This document shows positions 1 through 10,839 of a stretch of 64,000 nucleotides of DNA, one piece after another. Every line of letters starts with the position of its first letter. Position 1 is the stretch's first letter. A model generated the notes under the pieces. It saw only the letters and a list, made by a program, of their open reading frames with translations, was not told the DNA's origin and made no database searches. The stretch covers positions 7,975,244-8,039,243 of the forward strand of contig OX457047.1 of the NCBI GenBank assembly GCA_949752735.1, given 5' to 3'. Source of the DNA: Lumbricus terrestris (lineage: Eukaryota; Annelida; Clitellata; Crassiclitellata; Lumbricidae). Both the position numbers and the translations under genes were made by a program.

Positions 1-1415
1 GAACCAAATTTAAAGTCCTTGGAAATTTCAAATCTGCACAGCAAACACCTAATGTTCAATTTTAAATTTCGATTCGTAGCGCTTTAAAAAGTTAGAACGT
101 AAATTTATGCGAAATAACAGTTACTACTGCGATTAAATAAAACAAGTTGGAAATGCATTTCCATGGAAAGCGGTGTGTTACACACCTTTCTAATGTGGTT
201 ACTTCTTTCTATTATTATGATTCTAAGCGTTATTATGGACATTGGACAACTCTAGGTGGTGCTCGACAGATTCGAGTTTTAAGCTCAACTTCGTATACAT
301 TCCTCAGCAATGATGCAACCCAGCAATGGAAAACCTTGACCAGTGGCGGCGCCACCATAGGTAACGGAAGGTCATTTGAGGCATTGCCCAGTTTAATTTA
401 ACGCTTAATTTCTTCGACCTGGTGTTTAATTATCTCTGACACGACCTGCTGAAATTGTATAGCTGGAGCCGCTGCTGACCTTCGCAAACTTCGGTCGACG
501 ATGACTTTTTACTAATGTTGCAGCATTCTCGCTAAGCAAATATGTCATGTCATCACTCAAAAAACTGCGGGCCGTGTGCTGCACCCACCTTAATGAGGGT
601 CTGCTCCAAAAAATTGCACACTATTTAATTCCAATAATGGAAATTTTGCTATCGATTCGAATGCAGGAATCGTTCGCTTATGATATTTCTGGTGTTTCGA
701 ACATTTGCGCCCCAGATCTCTTCTCCTCAACAAGTTCTCTTCCTCATCTTGACAACCAAACCTCAACGCGATTGAAAATATTCGATTAATTGTGTCCACG
801 TGTTCTCAATTTGTGACCGACTATTGACAACGATTAGTGTACAGGTTTCGTACGAGTATTTATAAACGCTCTTCAAAGACCATTTTGTTGCAGCTACAAG
901 CAATCTCGTCGATTTTATTTCGTTTTTGGAACGTGTAATATTATATAATTTTAACTACATCATATAACTACAAAAGCTGATGACGTCTTTAAAGTTTTCA
1001 ATGTATTTTAGTTCACTTTTGTTTAACTGTTCAGCAGCTTCTGTTTGTATATTTCTCTTTTCTTTCCTTCCGGAATTTGTATGACCGCCTTTCATGACGG
1101 CAATGTTCCCAAAATGGCTCATGGTGAATTGGTGATCCTCGTTAATACATGTATGATGTATCATTATTTAATATTATATGTTAGAACTACGCACACATGT
1201 ATATATATATACTTACATATATCCTCATAATCTATATTATAATTCCGAAATTCCATATGTTTGTTTGTTTATTTGTTTGTACGCTTTTTGACTCTCCCCT
1301 GCAGAATAGGCTCGGAAATGAAACAGCGTCGGTTTATAAAAATTTCTTGCCATCGATTCTTACCCAAATTATAAGGTCATCGCAACTATTTTCAGGTTTT
1401 AACTCACTTTAAAAC
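1..1415. other. AT-rich intergenic DNA, nothing recognised
   Basis: Short ORFs (for example 147-401 and 547-789) show no recognisable motif and lack codon character. No tRNA, repeat or transposon terminus was recognised. The first kilobase looks like single-copy non-coding DNA within this window. Confidence 0.5.
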
Positions 1416-1945
1416 AAGAATTATTAGCGTTTTAAGACAGATTTCATCAATAAATGATAACGCTAGCACTTTGGTGAAGAGTCTACTCCGCATGACGTCA
1501 TACCCGCCAGTAATAATTTCCGTAGCGCCCCGCAGGGACGGGTTACGTTTGGCTTTTTGGGGAAGCGAGGTGGGGTGGAGGGTTGGCGAAAACCCGAAAT
1601 TTAGCAGTCAACGATGGGTACCAGAGTGGAGTAGTTGTTAGAACCCTAAATTTCACTTTAGAACTCGAGTTATTAGCGTTTTAAGACAGAAGCGTTTTAA
1701 AACAGATTTCATCGCTCACGCGTTGGTAAACAGTATCGAGCTTTAGTAAAAGAGTCTACAGCCCGAATGACGTCATACAAGCACAGTAATAATTTCTGTA
1801 GCGCCCCGCAGGGGCGGTTTACGTTTGGCTTTTTGGGGAAGCGGGGTGGGGTAGAGGGTTGACGAAAACCCGAAATTTAGCGGTCAACGTTGGGTACCAC
1901 AGTGGAGTAGCCTAGTGTTTGAAACCCTAAATTTCCCGGGCAACG
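1416..1945. repeat. Imperfect tandem duplication (about 250-270 bp, two copies) with CRE sites
   Basis: Two copies share the order TTATTAGCGTTTTAAGACAG, ATTTCATC, TGACGTCA, GCGCCCCGCAGGG, GTTTGGCTTTTTGGGGAAGC and GAAAACCCGAAATTTAG. These occur near 1430 to 1605 and again near 1677 to 1880, offset about 250-273 bp. Each copy has one palindromic TGACGTCA (1493-1500 and 1768-1775). The second ends in CCCGGGCAACGCCGGGTTAC. The same GGCGTTGCCC motif occurs at about 30490 and 39575, so this is probably part of a dispersed element. The family is not identified. Confidence 0.7.
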
Positions 1946-3015
1946 CCGGGTTACACATCTAGTTACATATATTTACATATAGGTCTACACATGCAAGCAC
2001 ATGTACACATGTGTACATAATGTATTATTATTATTACATGTACACTTATTTATTTTTGTTATTATTATTATTATTAATTTGGACATTTCATGAAGTTCAC
2101 ATAACACAACATCTACCTAGTTACATGTAGATTAACATCAATTCTCATGATTTCTTATAATCTCATGTTTGCAAGAAATTTTCAATAATATTTCATCAAT
2201 AAAATAACAAGCAGATGAATTTGTTTGGCGTACAGCTCTATTTAAAAAATAGCTCTATTATGCGAAACAAATTTTTTGAGCGAAACGGTCTCTGTTGTCA
2301 TAAACCCTCGTCAAATCTGGATCCATAATCAACATTAATGTAAAAATAAAAGCTATCTTTTATAGCGCAGGTATTATCTGATTTTGAGGTGTGCAACGGG
2401 AAATCATTAATATCGGACTGAGTCTAGAATTTAACTGCATACATCATAGATTGAAAATAAAATTTCTATTTGTTTTGTAAAATACTGTTCGACGACACTT
2501 GAATTTTTTTTTCAAATTCGCTCTCCTCTTTCTTCCAGGCTTAGGTCTGGCACTGCAAGAATAATATTATGCGTTCTGAATGGCTTATTGCTGTTAATTA
2601 TAATTATTACAGTTGACCGTGTTCATTGATAGCAGCCTTTGTAGGTGTTTCAGTTTAAGCATACTGTATAACAACAAGGATAATTATCGTAACCCTTCTC
2701 CTTGTTCGGGCTTTGGACTGGCACTACCAAGCTGTGAGAAGTGAGGGTTAATGTTAATATGCATTACCGGGTGACTGTTCATTTTTACTCACCAGTTTTT
2801 GTCATTTCTTTGTATGACTTCAGGATGGATGGATACCGAGTTTTTCCACAGCTTATATGACAAACATCGAGTAAAGGTCTACGTGGAAAGACCAAACAGC
2901 TACAAGATTAATTTATTCACTTCTATAGCGCCTCTTGGAGAGAACTAATGATAAACGCGCTCAATTTCATAGTCCACGCTCTTGCGCGGTAAGAGTAGGA
3001 CTACTGTTAATTAGT
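1946..3015. other. AT-rich intergenic DNA with degenerate minus-strand module fragments
   Basis: Mostly AT-rich unique sequence. Near 2535-2570 and 2700-2750 the minus strand resembles the CAGTGCCAGTCC hairpin module found elsewhere in the window. No gene was recognised. Confidence 0.4.
2262..2326 (-). repeat. Short dispersed element Z, diverged copy
   Basis: Read on the minus strand this follows ATGGATCC-AGATTTGACGAGGG-TTATGACAACAGAGACCG, the core of an 80-90 bp element that recurs at 7733, 26898, 27217, 33412, 53537, 58205, 61198 and 63685. No coding capacity or known family is evident. Confidence 0.55.
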
Positions 3016-3017
3016 TA

Positions 3018-3214
3018 ACTTATCACCATATTGCAGATACTCCCAATATACACCTTTAACTCACTTAATGCAAAGAATATATATATAATTATATTGTTAC
3101 TTAGTTAACTTATCACCTTATTAATAATAATATATAATAATAATAATATAATAATAAACTTATCACCATATTGCAGATGCTCCCAATATACACCTTTAAC
3201 TCACTTAATGCAAA

Positions 3215-3247
<33 letters not shown>
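3018..3247. repeat. 140-bp tandem duplication ending in a TA microsatellite
   Basis: ACTTATCACCATATTGCAGA followed by the same 50 bp (CCCAATATACACC, AACTCACTTAATGCAAAG) starts at 3018 and again at 3158. The second copy runs into a (TA)n tract at about 3219-3247. The spacer between copies is (AAT)-rich. Confidence 0.85.
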
Positions 3248-3248
<1 letters not shown>

Positions 3249-3854
3249 AAATTTCAACTTATTGTCATTGCGACAGAATAACCAAAAATGTATGGGCGTC
3301 GCAAACGTGTGTAGCAGCTACAAGGTGTATGTAGTAGCAATCGCAATATAAAAAGTGCACAATGCACCGCATTCCCCACTACCCGTCTTTGGGCTGCCAG
3401 TCCCAAGATGTAGAAAAGCGACGTCAACGTCAGCTGCATAGGATTGGAAACCTAATGACCGTATACCACCACCACCACCACTACAACTACTACTACTTGG
3501 TCGACATAACCTGCTATTGCACAAGAAAATATACTGATGACTGAGTGTTCGTGTTGCAATAACACGATTTGAAGCAAAAAGTGTACAAAAACTTATCTTT
3601 GAAGCCATTTTCCCAAACCTCACGATATCCGACGTATTAAACTCGTTATTGTTCCAAGCCTTTCAATAATAATCTGCATAGACACCTTTTTGTCGTATTT
3701 TACGATGCCTATTAATTAGTTTTTATCTGTTGGCCAGACTAAGTACCGCCTTTGACATTGTGGACTACTTACTTTCAGGTCGACGTCAATTGTTGCTCAC
3801 GCATTGCGGTCAAAATACGTTTTTAAAATTAGTGTCGTTGGAACTCCGCAACTG

Positions 3855-3945
3855 TTTGCACCCTGCCGGTGCCAATCCCAAGACTGGGTAACGGAGGAGG
3901 GCGTCGCTAATGGTATAATTATGTTAACACACAGTGACGTTAAGC
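3855..3945 (+). repeat. Structured hairpin module, copy with compensatory stem changes
   Basis: Stem 1 is GCACC-CTGCC-GGTGC (about 3866-3880), where most copies have GCACT/AGTGC. Stem 2 is CGTCGC (3902-3907) with GTGACG (3934-3939), where other copies have CGACG/CGTCG or CAACGC/GCGTTG. The conserved linker CCAATCCCAAG and the spacer GCTAATGGT are present. The product is unknown. Pairing is preserved although both strands changed. Confidence 0.55.
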
Positions 3946-4029
3946 TACAAATACTACCACCAGTGTCGTTGTGAATTATAGAGCTATTTGGATGTATGAA
4001 ATATATAAATCTAATAGCTCATGAATTAC

Positions 4030-4229
4030 NNNNNNNNNNNNNNNNNNNNNNNNNNNNNNNNNNNNNNNNNNNNNNNNNNNNNNNNNNNNNNNNNNNNNNN
4101 NNNNNNNNNNNNNNNNNNNNNNNNNNNNNNNNNNNNNNNNNNNNNNNNNNNNNNNNNNNNNNNNNNNNNNNNNNNNNNNNNNNNNNNNNNNNNNNNNNNN
4201 NNNNNNNNNNNNNNNNNNNNNNNNNNNNN
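4030..4229. other. Assembly gap (200 N)
   Basis: Exactly 200 undetermined bases directly abut a long homopyrimidine repeat, which is the probable cause of the gap. Confidence 0.99.
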
Positions 4230-4301
4230 TCCTCTTCCTCCTCCTCTTCCTCTTCCTCCTCTTCTTCTTCTTCCTCCTCCTCCTCCCTTTCCCCTTCCTC
4301 T

Positions 4302-4381
<80 letters not shown>

Positions 4382-4905
4382 TTCCTCCTCCTCCCCTTCC
4401 CCTTCCCTTTCCCCTTCCCTTTCTCCTTCCCCTTTCCCTTCCCTTCCCTTCCCTTCCCCTTCCTCTTCCCCTTCCCCTTCCCCTTCCCCTTCCCCTTCCC
4501 CTTCCCCTTCCCCTTCCCCTTCCCCTTCCCCTTCCCCTTCCCCTTCCCCTTCCCCTTCCCCTTCCCCTTCCCCTTCCCCTTCCCTTCCCCTTCCCCTTCC
4601 CTTCCCCTTCCCCTTCCTCTTCCCCTTCCTCTTCCCCTTCCCCTTCCCTTTTCTTTCTCCTCCTCCTCCTCCCCTTCCCCTTCCCCTTCCCCTTCCCCTT
4701 CCCCTTCCCCTTCCCCTTCCCCTTCCCCTTCCCTCCTCCTCCTCCTCCTCCTCCTCTTCCTCTTCTTCTTCCTCCTCCTCCTCCTCTTCCTCTTCCTCTT
4801 CCTCTTCCTCTTCCTCTTCCTCCTCCTTTTCCTAATCGTCTTCCTCTTCCTCTTCCCCTTCCCCTTCCTCTTCCTCTTCCTCGTCCTCTTCCTCTTCTTC
4901 TTGGT
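4230..4905. repeat. Homopyrimidine tract: TCC/TTC and (TTCCCC)n minisatellite
   Basis: About 600 bases (4230-4832) contain only C and T, then a slightly interrupted tail follows to about 4905. The centre (about 4460-4590) is a hexameric CTTCCC array, and another lies near 4672-4730. The minus strand is therefore (GGGGAA)n. The Ser/Pro/Leu-rich open frames through it are artefacts of the absence of stop codons in CT sequence. Confidence 0.97.
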
Positions 4906-5261
4906 CTCTCTTCTGTCAGGCGTACGCCAACGATGAGGCCTCTACAATCTACATACCGTCTCTAACCTGCTCTGTTCCTAAATTTTTCCACCACATCACT
5001 CTCAATTATCAATGCTCTGCGCCATTAGATCTTCTTTTATATGTCCATATGAGTCCTCCCCTGTCTCCCTCGGGTTCTCTTTCCCTCCACATGCCCGTGA
5101 GAGCTGGCGTTGGTAGCCTTTGTTCTTCATTTGCGTCATTTTCATATATTTTCGCAGTTTCGCATTCACCGTCTTGCCTGAAACTGTTAGGGCCTGCTAC
5201 CAAATGCGCCAGCTTCGCACAATTTAAGTTCGCTGAAGTCTAAGTGCTGTCACCACCTTAG
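4906..5261. other. Unassigned sequence
   Basis: Ordinary mixed-composition DNA between the pyrimidine tract and a LINE fragment. No supported gene or repeat was seen. Confidence 0.4.
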
Positions 5262-5790
5262 TTCATTCTTTCATGGCAGCCCGCCTTGACTACTGCTCGT
5301 TACTCTACACCGGCTTCCCGTCCAATCGAATAATGTGGCCTAACCGCACGTCTAATTGGACACATCACTAAATTTGGTCCTGTCTCCAGCTAAGCTTAAA
5401 CAAATTACAATGGAGACGTTACACTGGCTTCCTACCGGGCTACACACTGAATATAGGATCGCTGCTCCGGTTTGGCGATGTCAGCTTGTTATTGCCCAGA
5501 CCACCTGCAAGAACCCTGTTGCTCCACATGTATACAAGAGAACCGCTCCCTCTGTTCTGCACTGAGGGAAAGGCTCTTGGTTCCATTTGCATGAACTGCA
5601 GCTATGCAGAATTGAGCTTTTTCCATGATGGGCTCAGTTGTCTGGAGTGGGATCTCACAGGAGCTAAAGTCTGCTTCCTGGGGTTATTACTGGAGCGTTT
5701 TTAGAATAAAACTTAAAGCTTCCCCTTTGCCGTGCTAACGCCAGGAGCGCTTCTGAGTAGCCTCCTTGAAGAAGCGTTATATAAATTCCG
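5262..5790 (+). pseudogene. CR1-like non-LTR retrotransposon 3' remnant
   Basis: Broken-frame matches to the C-terminal region of CR1/L2-type reverse transcriptase ORFs are visible. They are ARLDYCxSLYTGFP-like (about 5280), ETLHWLPT (about 5410-5435), and a VVWSGLP-equivalent region near 5640 that is no longer in frame. The 3' tail AGGAGCGCTTCTGAGTAG...GAAGAAGCGTTATATAAATT (about 5745-5788) is the same tail as at 8110-8160 and 21587-21635. Multiple stops and frameshifts show a dead copy. Confidence 0.7.
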
Positions 5791-6080
5791 GAAGGAAGGA
5801 ATATACGCCATTAGCATCGAGTTCTCTCCTGCTTGGTCCTCCACTTGGCATAGATGGACCTGGGGTAGCGCTCGTGAATAAGCTAGTGCCGTGCGCTAGT
5901 TTCTTTAGCAACGCAGCGATTTATAAAGGCGACTCTTGCGATTATGAAAGCAATTCAATGCAGACGCATGAGGATTTCAATCCACGGCTACAGAGACAAG
6001 AATATAAGGCGCCATTTAGACACCGTTAAATGGGGATCTTCAGGCACTATATTTATCAGTTTACTATTCGGCTTTGTTAT
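5791..6080 (+). repeat. Dispersed repeat S, copy 1
   Basis: Shares the order ATTAGCAT...CTCTC.TGCTTGG..CTCCACTT, GCGCTCGTGAATAAGCT, AGACGCATGAGGAT and TTTAGACACCGTTAAATGG with copies at 8165, 19185 and 52085. It directly follows a CR1-like tail here and at 8165, so the two may form one larger element. The TTTAGACACC block resembles the PSE-like half of the promoter-like module. Confidence 0.65.
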
Positions 6081-6277
6081 CTGAGCAGGCTAAATACGGA
6101 GTTAATCTATAATAATAAAAAACCACAGCTAAAACAATAATATTATAGACAACAGATATCGGGACTCTGGCCCCGTCTACTAAGAGTATATGAGTATACT
6201 TAGCAATGTTCTGAGAGGGACAACAAACAAATTTATGAACATGGCTCTTGAAAACATCACTTTCCAACACATTGAGG

Positions 6278-6490
6278 CACACCACCACCACCACCACCAC
6301 CACCACCACCACCACCACCACCACCACCACCACCACCACCACCACCACAACCATCACCACCACCACCACCACCACCACCACCATCACCACCACCACCATC
6401 ATCGTCGTCATCCGTCATCGTCATCGCCGTCGCCGTCGCCCGTCGCCGTCGTCATCGTCATCGTCATCGTCATCATCATCGTCATCATGC
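6278..6490. repeat. Compound microsatellite (CAC)n / (TCG,TCA)n
   Basis: About 40 CAC triplets with a few interruptions run into CATCGTCGTC and GTCATCGTCATC repeats. The His-, Thr- and Val-rich frames here are repeat artefacts. Confidence 0.97.
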
Positions 6491-6835
6491 ATACACACTC
6501 ACAGACATGTTATATATATATATATATATGATGATATATATATATATATACACATACATAATTCTCCTAGTAGTATATATTCTCCATAGTCAAATCGCTA
6601 TTCGCTGTGACGATACATATTATATACAGCTACGCTCTCCATCATCGCAATCTGTCAATCCTAGATTTGGACTTCCACTTTTGTTCTGTTCGTGACGTTC
6701 CTTATTACGATATTACGAGCGATACGGAAATGTTTGGCGTCGTGTTTATAGTTTTGATTCGTATTATGATCATGTTTTTTAAGCCCAAGTTATGATTCGT
6801 TCATTTTTGTACATTTTAGTATAGACAGTTATACA

Positions 6836-6866
<31 letters not shown>

Positions 6867-7260
6867 TCGCTATAACATTTTAGAACTTTCATTTAGTTAT
6901 TTTCAATTCACGTTATGAGTTATGACTCATATTTTTAGTATTAGAACATTTTTGACATTTATCTTTTCGACTTTATTAATCGTTTCATTGCTGACATTCA
7001 TATTTTAGATTTCTACGTATTGACATTTAATCATCTCATTATCATTTCTTAGGTTAACTATATATCAGCGCTATTATTTCGAGACCAGGAGGTCTCGGTC
7101 TGCTACTGTAGGTAGGACCGACTATAATAGTGATAATTAATAATATATATAAATGAACAATTATATAAATATATGTAATATTAGATTCATGTATCATCCT
7201 GTCTAATTAATAATTCATAAACTATATAGCCTTAATATCGGCTTAGACAATGTCATGCAG
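6491..7260. other. AT-rich intergenic DNA with (TA)n tracts and a compact hairpin
   Basis: (TA)n tracts lie at about 6512-6550 and 6839-6866. At 7080-7097 there is a perfect 7-bp hairpin CGAGACC-AGGA-GGTCTCG. It is enclosed by CTATTAT (7071-7077) and ATAATAG (7124-7130), and TCGGTC (7095-7100) can alternatively pair with GACCGA (7116-7121). No gene was recognised. Confidence 0.5.
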
Positions 7261-7594
7261 GAACTCTCTGATTGGCCGTGCCTTATCTCTTCGAGGGACA
7301 ATTCGTCGTAACTAGAGATGCTATGCTCCGCCTAATGAACGCCTTATATAAAAGTGTCGGACGATTAGGATTAAGAGAGAAGAGCCGAGGGATAGTAACT
7401 TGTAGATACTAATTGTTAGGATCGTCTAGTCTGGTGTATTCTGTTTATGCTTGTTTTATATCACGTAAGTCAGCTTTCTTAGATTCATTAAACTTATGAA
7501 AATGCATTCTCATTCTTCTGTCATGCTATCACTCATTTCCTTATCGTATCTCAATTAGTCTATTATTATTAGTGATGGTCCCTATAGGAGGATC
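7261..7594 (+). promoter_or_regulatory. CCAAT/TATA promoter-like segment, possible solo LTR
   Basis: ATTGG (7271-7275, an inverted CCAAT box) precedes TATATAAAAG (7345-7354) by about 70 bp, a typical RNA polymerase II core-promoter spacing. No ORF follows within several hundred bases, and no matching LTR partner was found in the window, so a solo LTR or chance are both possible. Confidence 0.25.
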
Positions 7595-7880
7595 ATAGAG
7601 CGGTGTTTTTAAACCCTCGTACGTTTTGATATATATTTAAACATAAAAAATAGATTTTCCGTTCATCGTTACTTCATGCTTCTTCTCCATTCAAAAGAAT
7701 AGGCTTATCCGACTCATATTATGACAAACAATTATTTTTCGAGGGCAACGGTCTCTGTTGTCTTAAGCCCTCGTCATACATGTATATGGATCCATCTTCC
7801 ACCAGGCGAAGACGCGCGGAAGCCCTCGGCGATAATAGACTGTATGCTATTCCGTCAGACCGAAAGAAGGGATTTGATCA
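7595..7880 (+). repeat. Dispersed repeat R, copy 1, containing a Z element
   Basis: ATAGAGCGGTGTTTTTAAA, TAGATTTTCCGTTCATCGTTA, TTCTTCTCCATTCAAA, CGAAGACGCGCGGA.GCCCT and CGATAATAGACT appear in the same order at 24365-24625 and 62645-62880. A minus-strand Z element (about 7733-7795; CAACGGTCTCTGTTGTC) is embedded only in this copy, so it inserted here independently. Confidence 0.75.
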
Positions 7881-8164
7881 GTTACACCGTGTGCTCCACA
7901 GCTATACAAGGCCACTGCCCCCTCTGTTCTGCACATAAGAGGTGCATTGATACGAACTGCAACCTTGCAGTACCGGTAACCAATAGAACCATTTCTGTGG
8001 TGGACCCAGTTGTCTGGAGTGGGCTTCCACAGGAGCTACGGATCTTCCTGGGGTTCTTAATGACGCATTTTCTTTACTTAGCTTACAACTGTTCTTTCCC
8101 GTGCTAGAGTTGGGAGCGCTTCTGTGCAGCCCATTGAGGAAGCGCTATATAAATTTCTAATGAA
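7881..8164 (+). pseudogene. CR1-like LINE C-terminal remnant and 3' tail
   Basis: The frame ending at 8107 contains DPVVWSGLPQELRIFLGF, the WNGLP-type block near the end of CR1-like ORF2 proteins. The tail TTGGGAGCGCTTCTG...GAGGAAGCGCTATATAAATTTC follows. It is 5'-truncated, and frame changes are seen upstream. Confidence 0.7.
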
Positions 8165-9250
8165 TGGATACACGCGATTAGCATTGACTTCTCTCATGCT
8201 TGGACCTCCACTTTGCGTCGCTGGACCACCCCATAACGTATCGCTCGTGAATAAGCTTGTGCCCTTCACTCACTTTTGTTATTATCGGAGCGCTTTATAA
8301 ATTTCGCGAATCTTACCATTAAGCTTACACGACGAAAGCAATTTAATGCCGACTCATGACGATCTCGATCCACGACTATAAAGACGCGAACATCGGGGGC
8401 TATTTAGACACCTTTAAATCGGTATCTTCAGCACTATATTAGTCAGTTTAATACTCGGCACTCATCTCGGAAGGCTGAATGGCGCTGATCTATTATAATA
8501 GTAATATTATTATTAGGTAGTCCCACTTCCAAGCTCCAGAGCAATAATAATCGGCAACAGAAGTTCGAGATATCAAATTATGACTAGTCTTTATTCAGTC
8601 GCTAGATTTTAAGAAAACTTATATACAGGAAGCCATAAGACTAAGTCACTCACTTTGTATAACTACCCACCCACATTACCGGTCACCTAAAAGCCACCGG
8701 GACCATCGGCACTTTACTTGCCCCTCTTAGCGGTCTTGGCAATAATTCGGTGAGAACTGCTCAAGAAATATTTCCTATCTAACTTACATCATCGGCCTTT
8801 CAAGGTGCAGGCCAACCTCAAAGGTCTACACGACAGGGCTTTTCACGTCCAGTTCTACACCAAATGAGCAGTTTCCAATAGATTCGCTAAAATTGCAAAA
8901 AGGTCATTGTCCTCCGATTGAGAGTAATTTACAGTGTAGGGGTGGGAAGGGAGCCATGAGGTTGTGCTGTCCAAAAATTCAAAAAATTCTTCCACTTGAA
9001 GAGACTAGTGAATAGTGCAGAGCTCTGCGACGTGTCTGGTCCGTCCCGGGTCCAAACTTGTAACCACACCGTCCGATTTTTTTTTCAACTGTTCGTTCTT
9101 CCAATTTCTGCGCTTACAATCATCAATTTCAAACGATGGTTATAACAGACCGATGCCCTTATAACTGGGTTTCCCACTACAACCTTTCCGATGTATAATG
9201 CGTCCCGGCGAAGATTTGCCATTTCTTAGAATGGCCTTCTATCCGTTTTT
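8165..9250 (+). repeat. Dispersed repeat S, copy 2 (long form)
   Basis: Collinear with 52085-53300: TGCTTGGACCTCCACTT; TATCGCTCGTGAATAAGCTTG; TTTAGACACCTTTAAATCGG; CCACTTCCAAGCTCCAGAG; AAAAGCCACCGGGACCAT; GCTCAAGAAATATTTC; CATCGGCCTTTCAA; GTCATTGTCCTCCGATTGAG. It also matches 19185-19990 in its first and last parts. No protein was recognised. It is either an uncharacterised transposon body or part of an old segmental duplication. Confidence 0.7.
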
Positions 9251-9689
9251 CGGCTCATATTTTATCCGCAATATTTTATTATTCGTAATGCTTTCTTCCC
9301 TCCTTTATTCAATTTTTTCATTCTATGTTTTGACATTTGTAATTTGCTTTATTCTATTTTTTATTTGATGCGGACTTTGTGTCCGTGCATTGAAGGATTC
9401 AGTCAATTTACGTTGTCCAAGTCTCATGTCAGATGATTCAGACCAAGGATCTCAGGTTCTAATTGAAGTAATAAAGACTCACGTGCTTATGTATGCCTAC
9501 CTCTATTCAGGCAAAGATCTAAGATTTATAATGCGCTTAAGTGGAACCACATCAAGGCTTAGTGCAATTTTAATTGAATACACTGTGCTTTCATGCTTGC
9601 AACCTCGCGAGGTTGTCATAATATAATGTAACATTGGCCTCGTAGATAAATTAGTATTGCATCGATAATGCGTGATTTGGAGACGTCTA
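9251..9689. other. Unassigned AT-rich DNA
   Basis: A 78-codon frame at 9390-9626 has no recognisable motif. No repeat was matched elsewhere in the window. Confidence 0.4.
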
Positions 9690-10063
9690 TGTTTTTTCAC
9701 ACTGTAACAGTTAGTTCGCGTCGTCGTTGACTTATGTGGACATACGATGTGTAAAACAACAGAATTGAGTTATTTACTGATTGAAATAAAATTGTGTGAA
9801 GAAGTATTTCTATGTTAAAATAGTCCACCAGAAATGCTAGAAAACTTAACTATTTTGTTTCTTATTAGTTTAATCCTCCTTTTTCATTTCCTATTAAATT
9901 TTATGTAAAAATACGCTTTTTAAGTTTTTGACCCGTAATTGACACTCACTGCACAGTAACGGGACCCAGAGCTTCTGTGGACCGATATCGGGCTGCAGAT
10001 TTTCCGTTTTAAGCTACATGTTTATAAATATGACATCGGATGCTAATATATATATATATATAT
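9690..10063 (+). repeat. Segmental duplication block A, left of the Gmr1 insertion
   Basis: GTCTATGTTTTTTCAC.CTGTAAC and the following 350 bp (GACTTATGTGGACATACG, GTGTAAAACAACAGAATTG, TGACACTCACTGCACAG, CCGATATCGG) align with 49505-49990. Alignment stops at the LTR and resumes after 16749. Confidence 0.85.
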
Positions 10064-10511
10064 TGTGAGTGTTAGCTACCTATTACCCCTCTGGGCTTCC
10101 TTACTTGGACTCTCCTTGACTATGTGGGAGTTGAGGGAAGGGCAGGGCCTATTTAAAGGGCTACTACTGTGGGGGCTTGCTTCTTGTCGTGGGTCTACTC
10201 TGTGGTGTGTGTTCGACTCCTGTTGAGCGTGGCGTGTGGTTCGTGTTCTACGACGGTTGTCTTCTTCGATTGCCGTCCCACCTCGTTGGTGAACTGGCCT
10301 ACATCCGTCTTCCTTTGGGCTCCGTTAGCCTGGTGTGTCTTCACGTCAGCTCTGTCGAATCAGCTGTATCGGTCGTACTTCATGTCAGCTTTGGGTAACG
10401 TTAACCTACTCCTTGTCAGACTGCTCTGTTATTGAATAAATCGATGTTATTTTACATTACGGACCTGAGTATTACTCATCATCTTCTAGACTAGAGCAAG
10501 TGAACCCAACA
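10064..10511 (+). repeat. 5' LTR of the Gmr1-like element
   Basis: Starts TGTGAGTGTTAGC and ends GTGAACCCAACA (TG...CA). It contains a TATTTAA box (10150-10156) and an AATAAA signal (10435-10440). It matches 16302-16749 with no visible difference. The 73- and 88-codon frames inside are not genes. Confidence 0.95.
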
Positions 10512-10513
10512 GA

Positions 10514-10528
10514 TGGGGTCTCTCGGGA
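10514..10528 (+). promoter_or_regulatory. Primer-binding-site-like sequence
   Basis: TGGGGTCTCTCGGGA begins two bases after the LTR end. It has the TGG start expected for pairing with the CCA end of a tRNA. The tRNA species was not identified. Confidence 0.6.
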
Positions 10529-10839
10529 TTTTTTTCACGATAATTTGAAATTTGCGTCAAAAAAGGGGCGTTGTTTCCGTGAAATTTAGCGAATAGTACG
10601 GTGGTAATTCCGTTGGAAAAGTGTTATATGGTGGTTGGCCGTGAAGACAGGTCAATGGTTGTTGTTTTTGGCGAATTAGGTCGGGAAAATTAGTGCGGGA
10701 AATTTCGACGTTTTGCGACATTGAGTTTTGCGAGTTTTGTAAATTTGGTCGAGACAGTTTTGAAGTGAGCTGTCGTGGGTGAATTTTTGCGCTGTGCGTT
10801 GGTCTGCACGTCGAATAGTCGACAGGGCGTAGAGGTAAA

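Noticed and set aside
3996..4965. Two long ORFs of poly-Ser/Pro/Leu
   Set aside because: They run through the N gap and a C/T-only repeat that cannot contain stop codons. Not genes.
6064..6589. Poly-His, poly-Thr and poly-Val ORFs
   Set aside because: All are readings of the (CAC)n/(TCG)n microsatellite.
10169..10435. 88-residue ORF, repeated identically at 16407-16673
   Set aside because: It lies inside both LTRs. The identity reflects the LTR repeat, not a gene.
10514..10528. Assignment of the primer-binding site to a specific tRNA
   Set aside because: TGGGGTCTCTCGGGA is reminiscent of several tRNA 3' ends but I could not match one with confidence.
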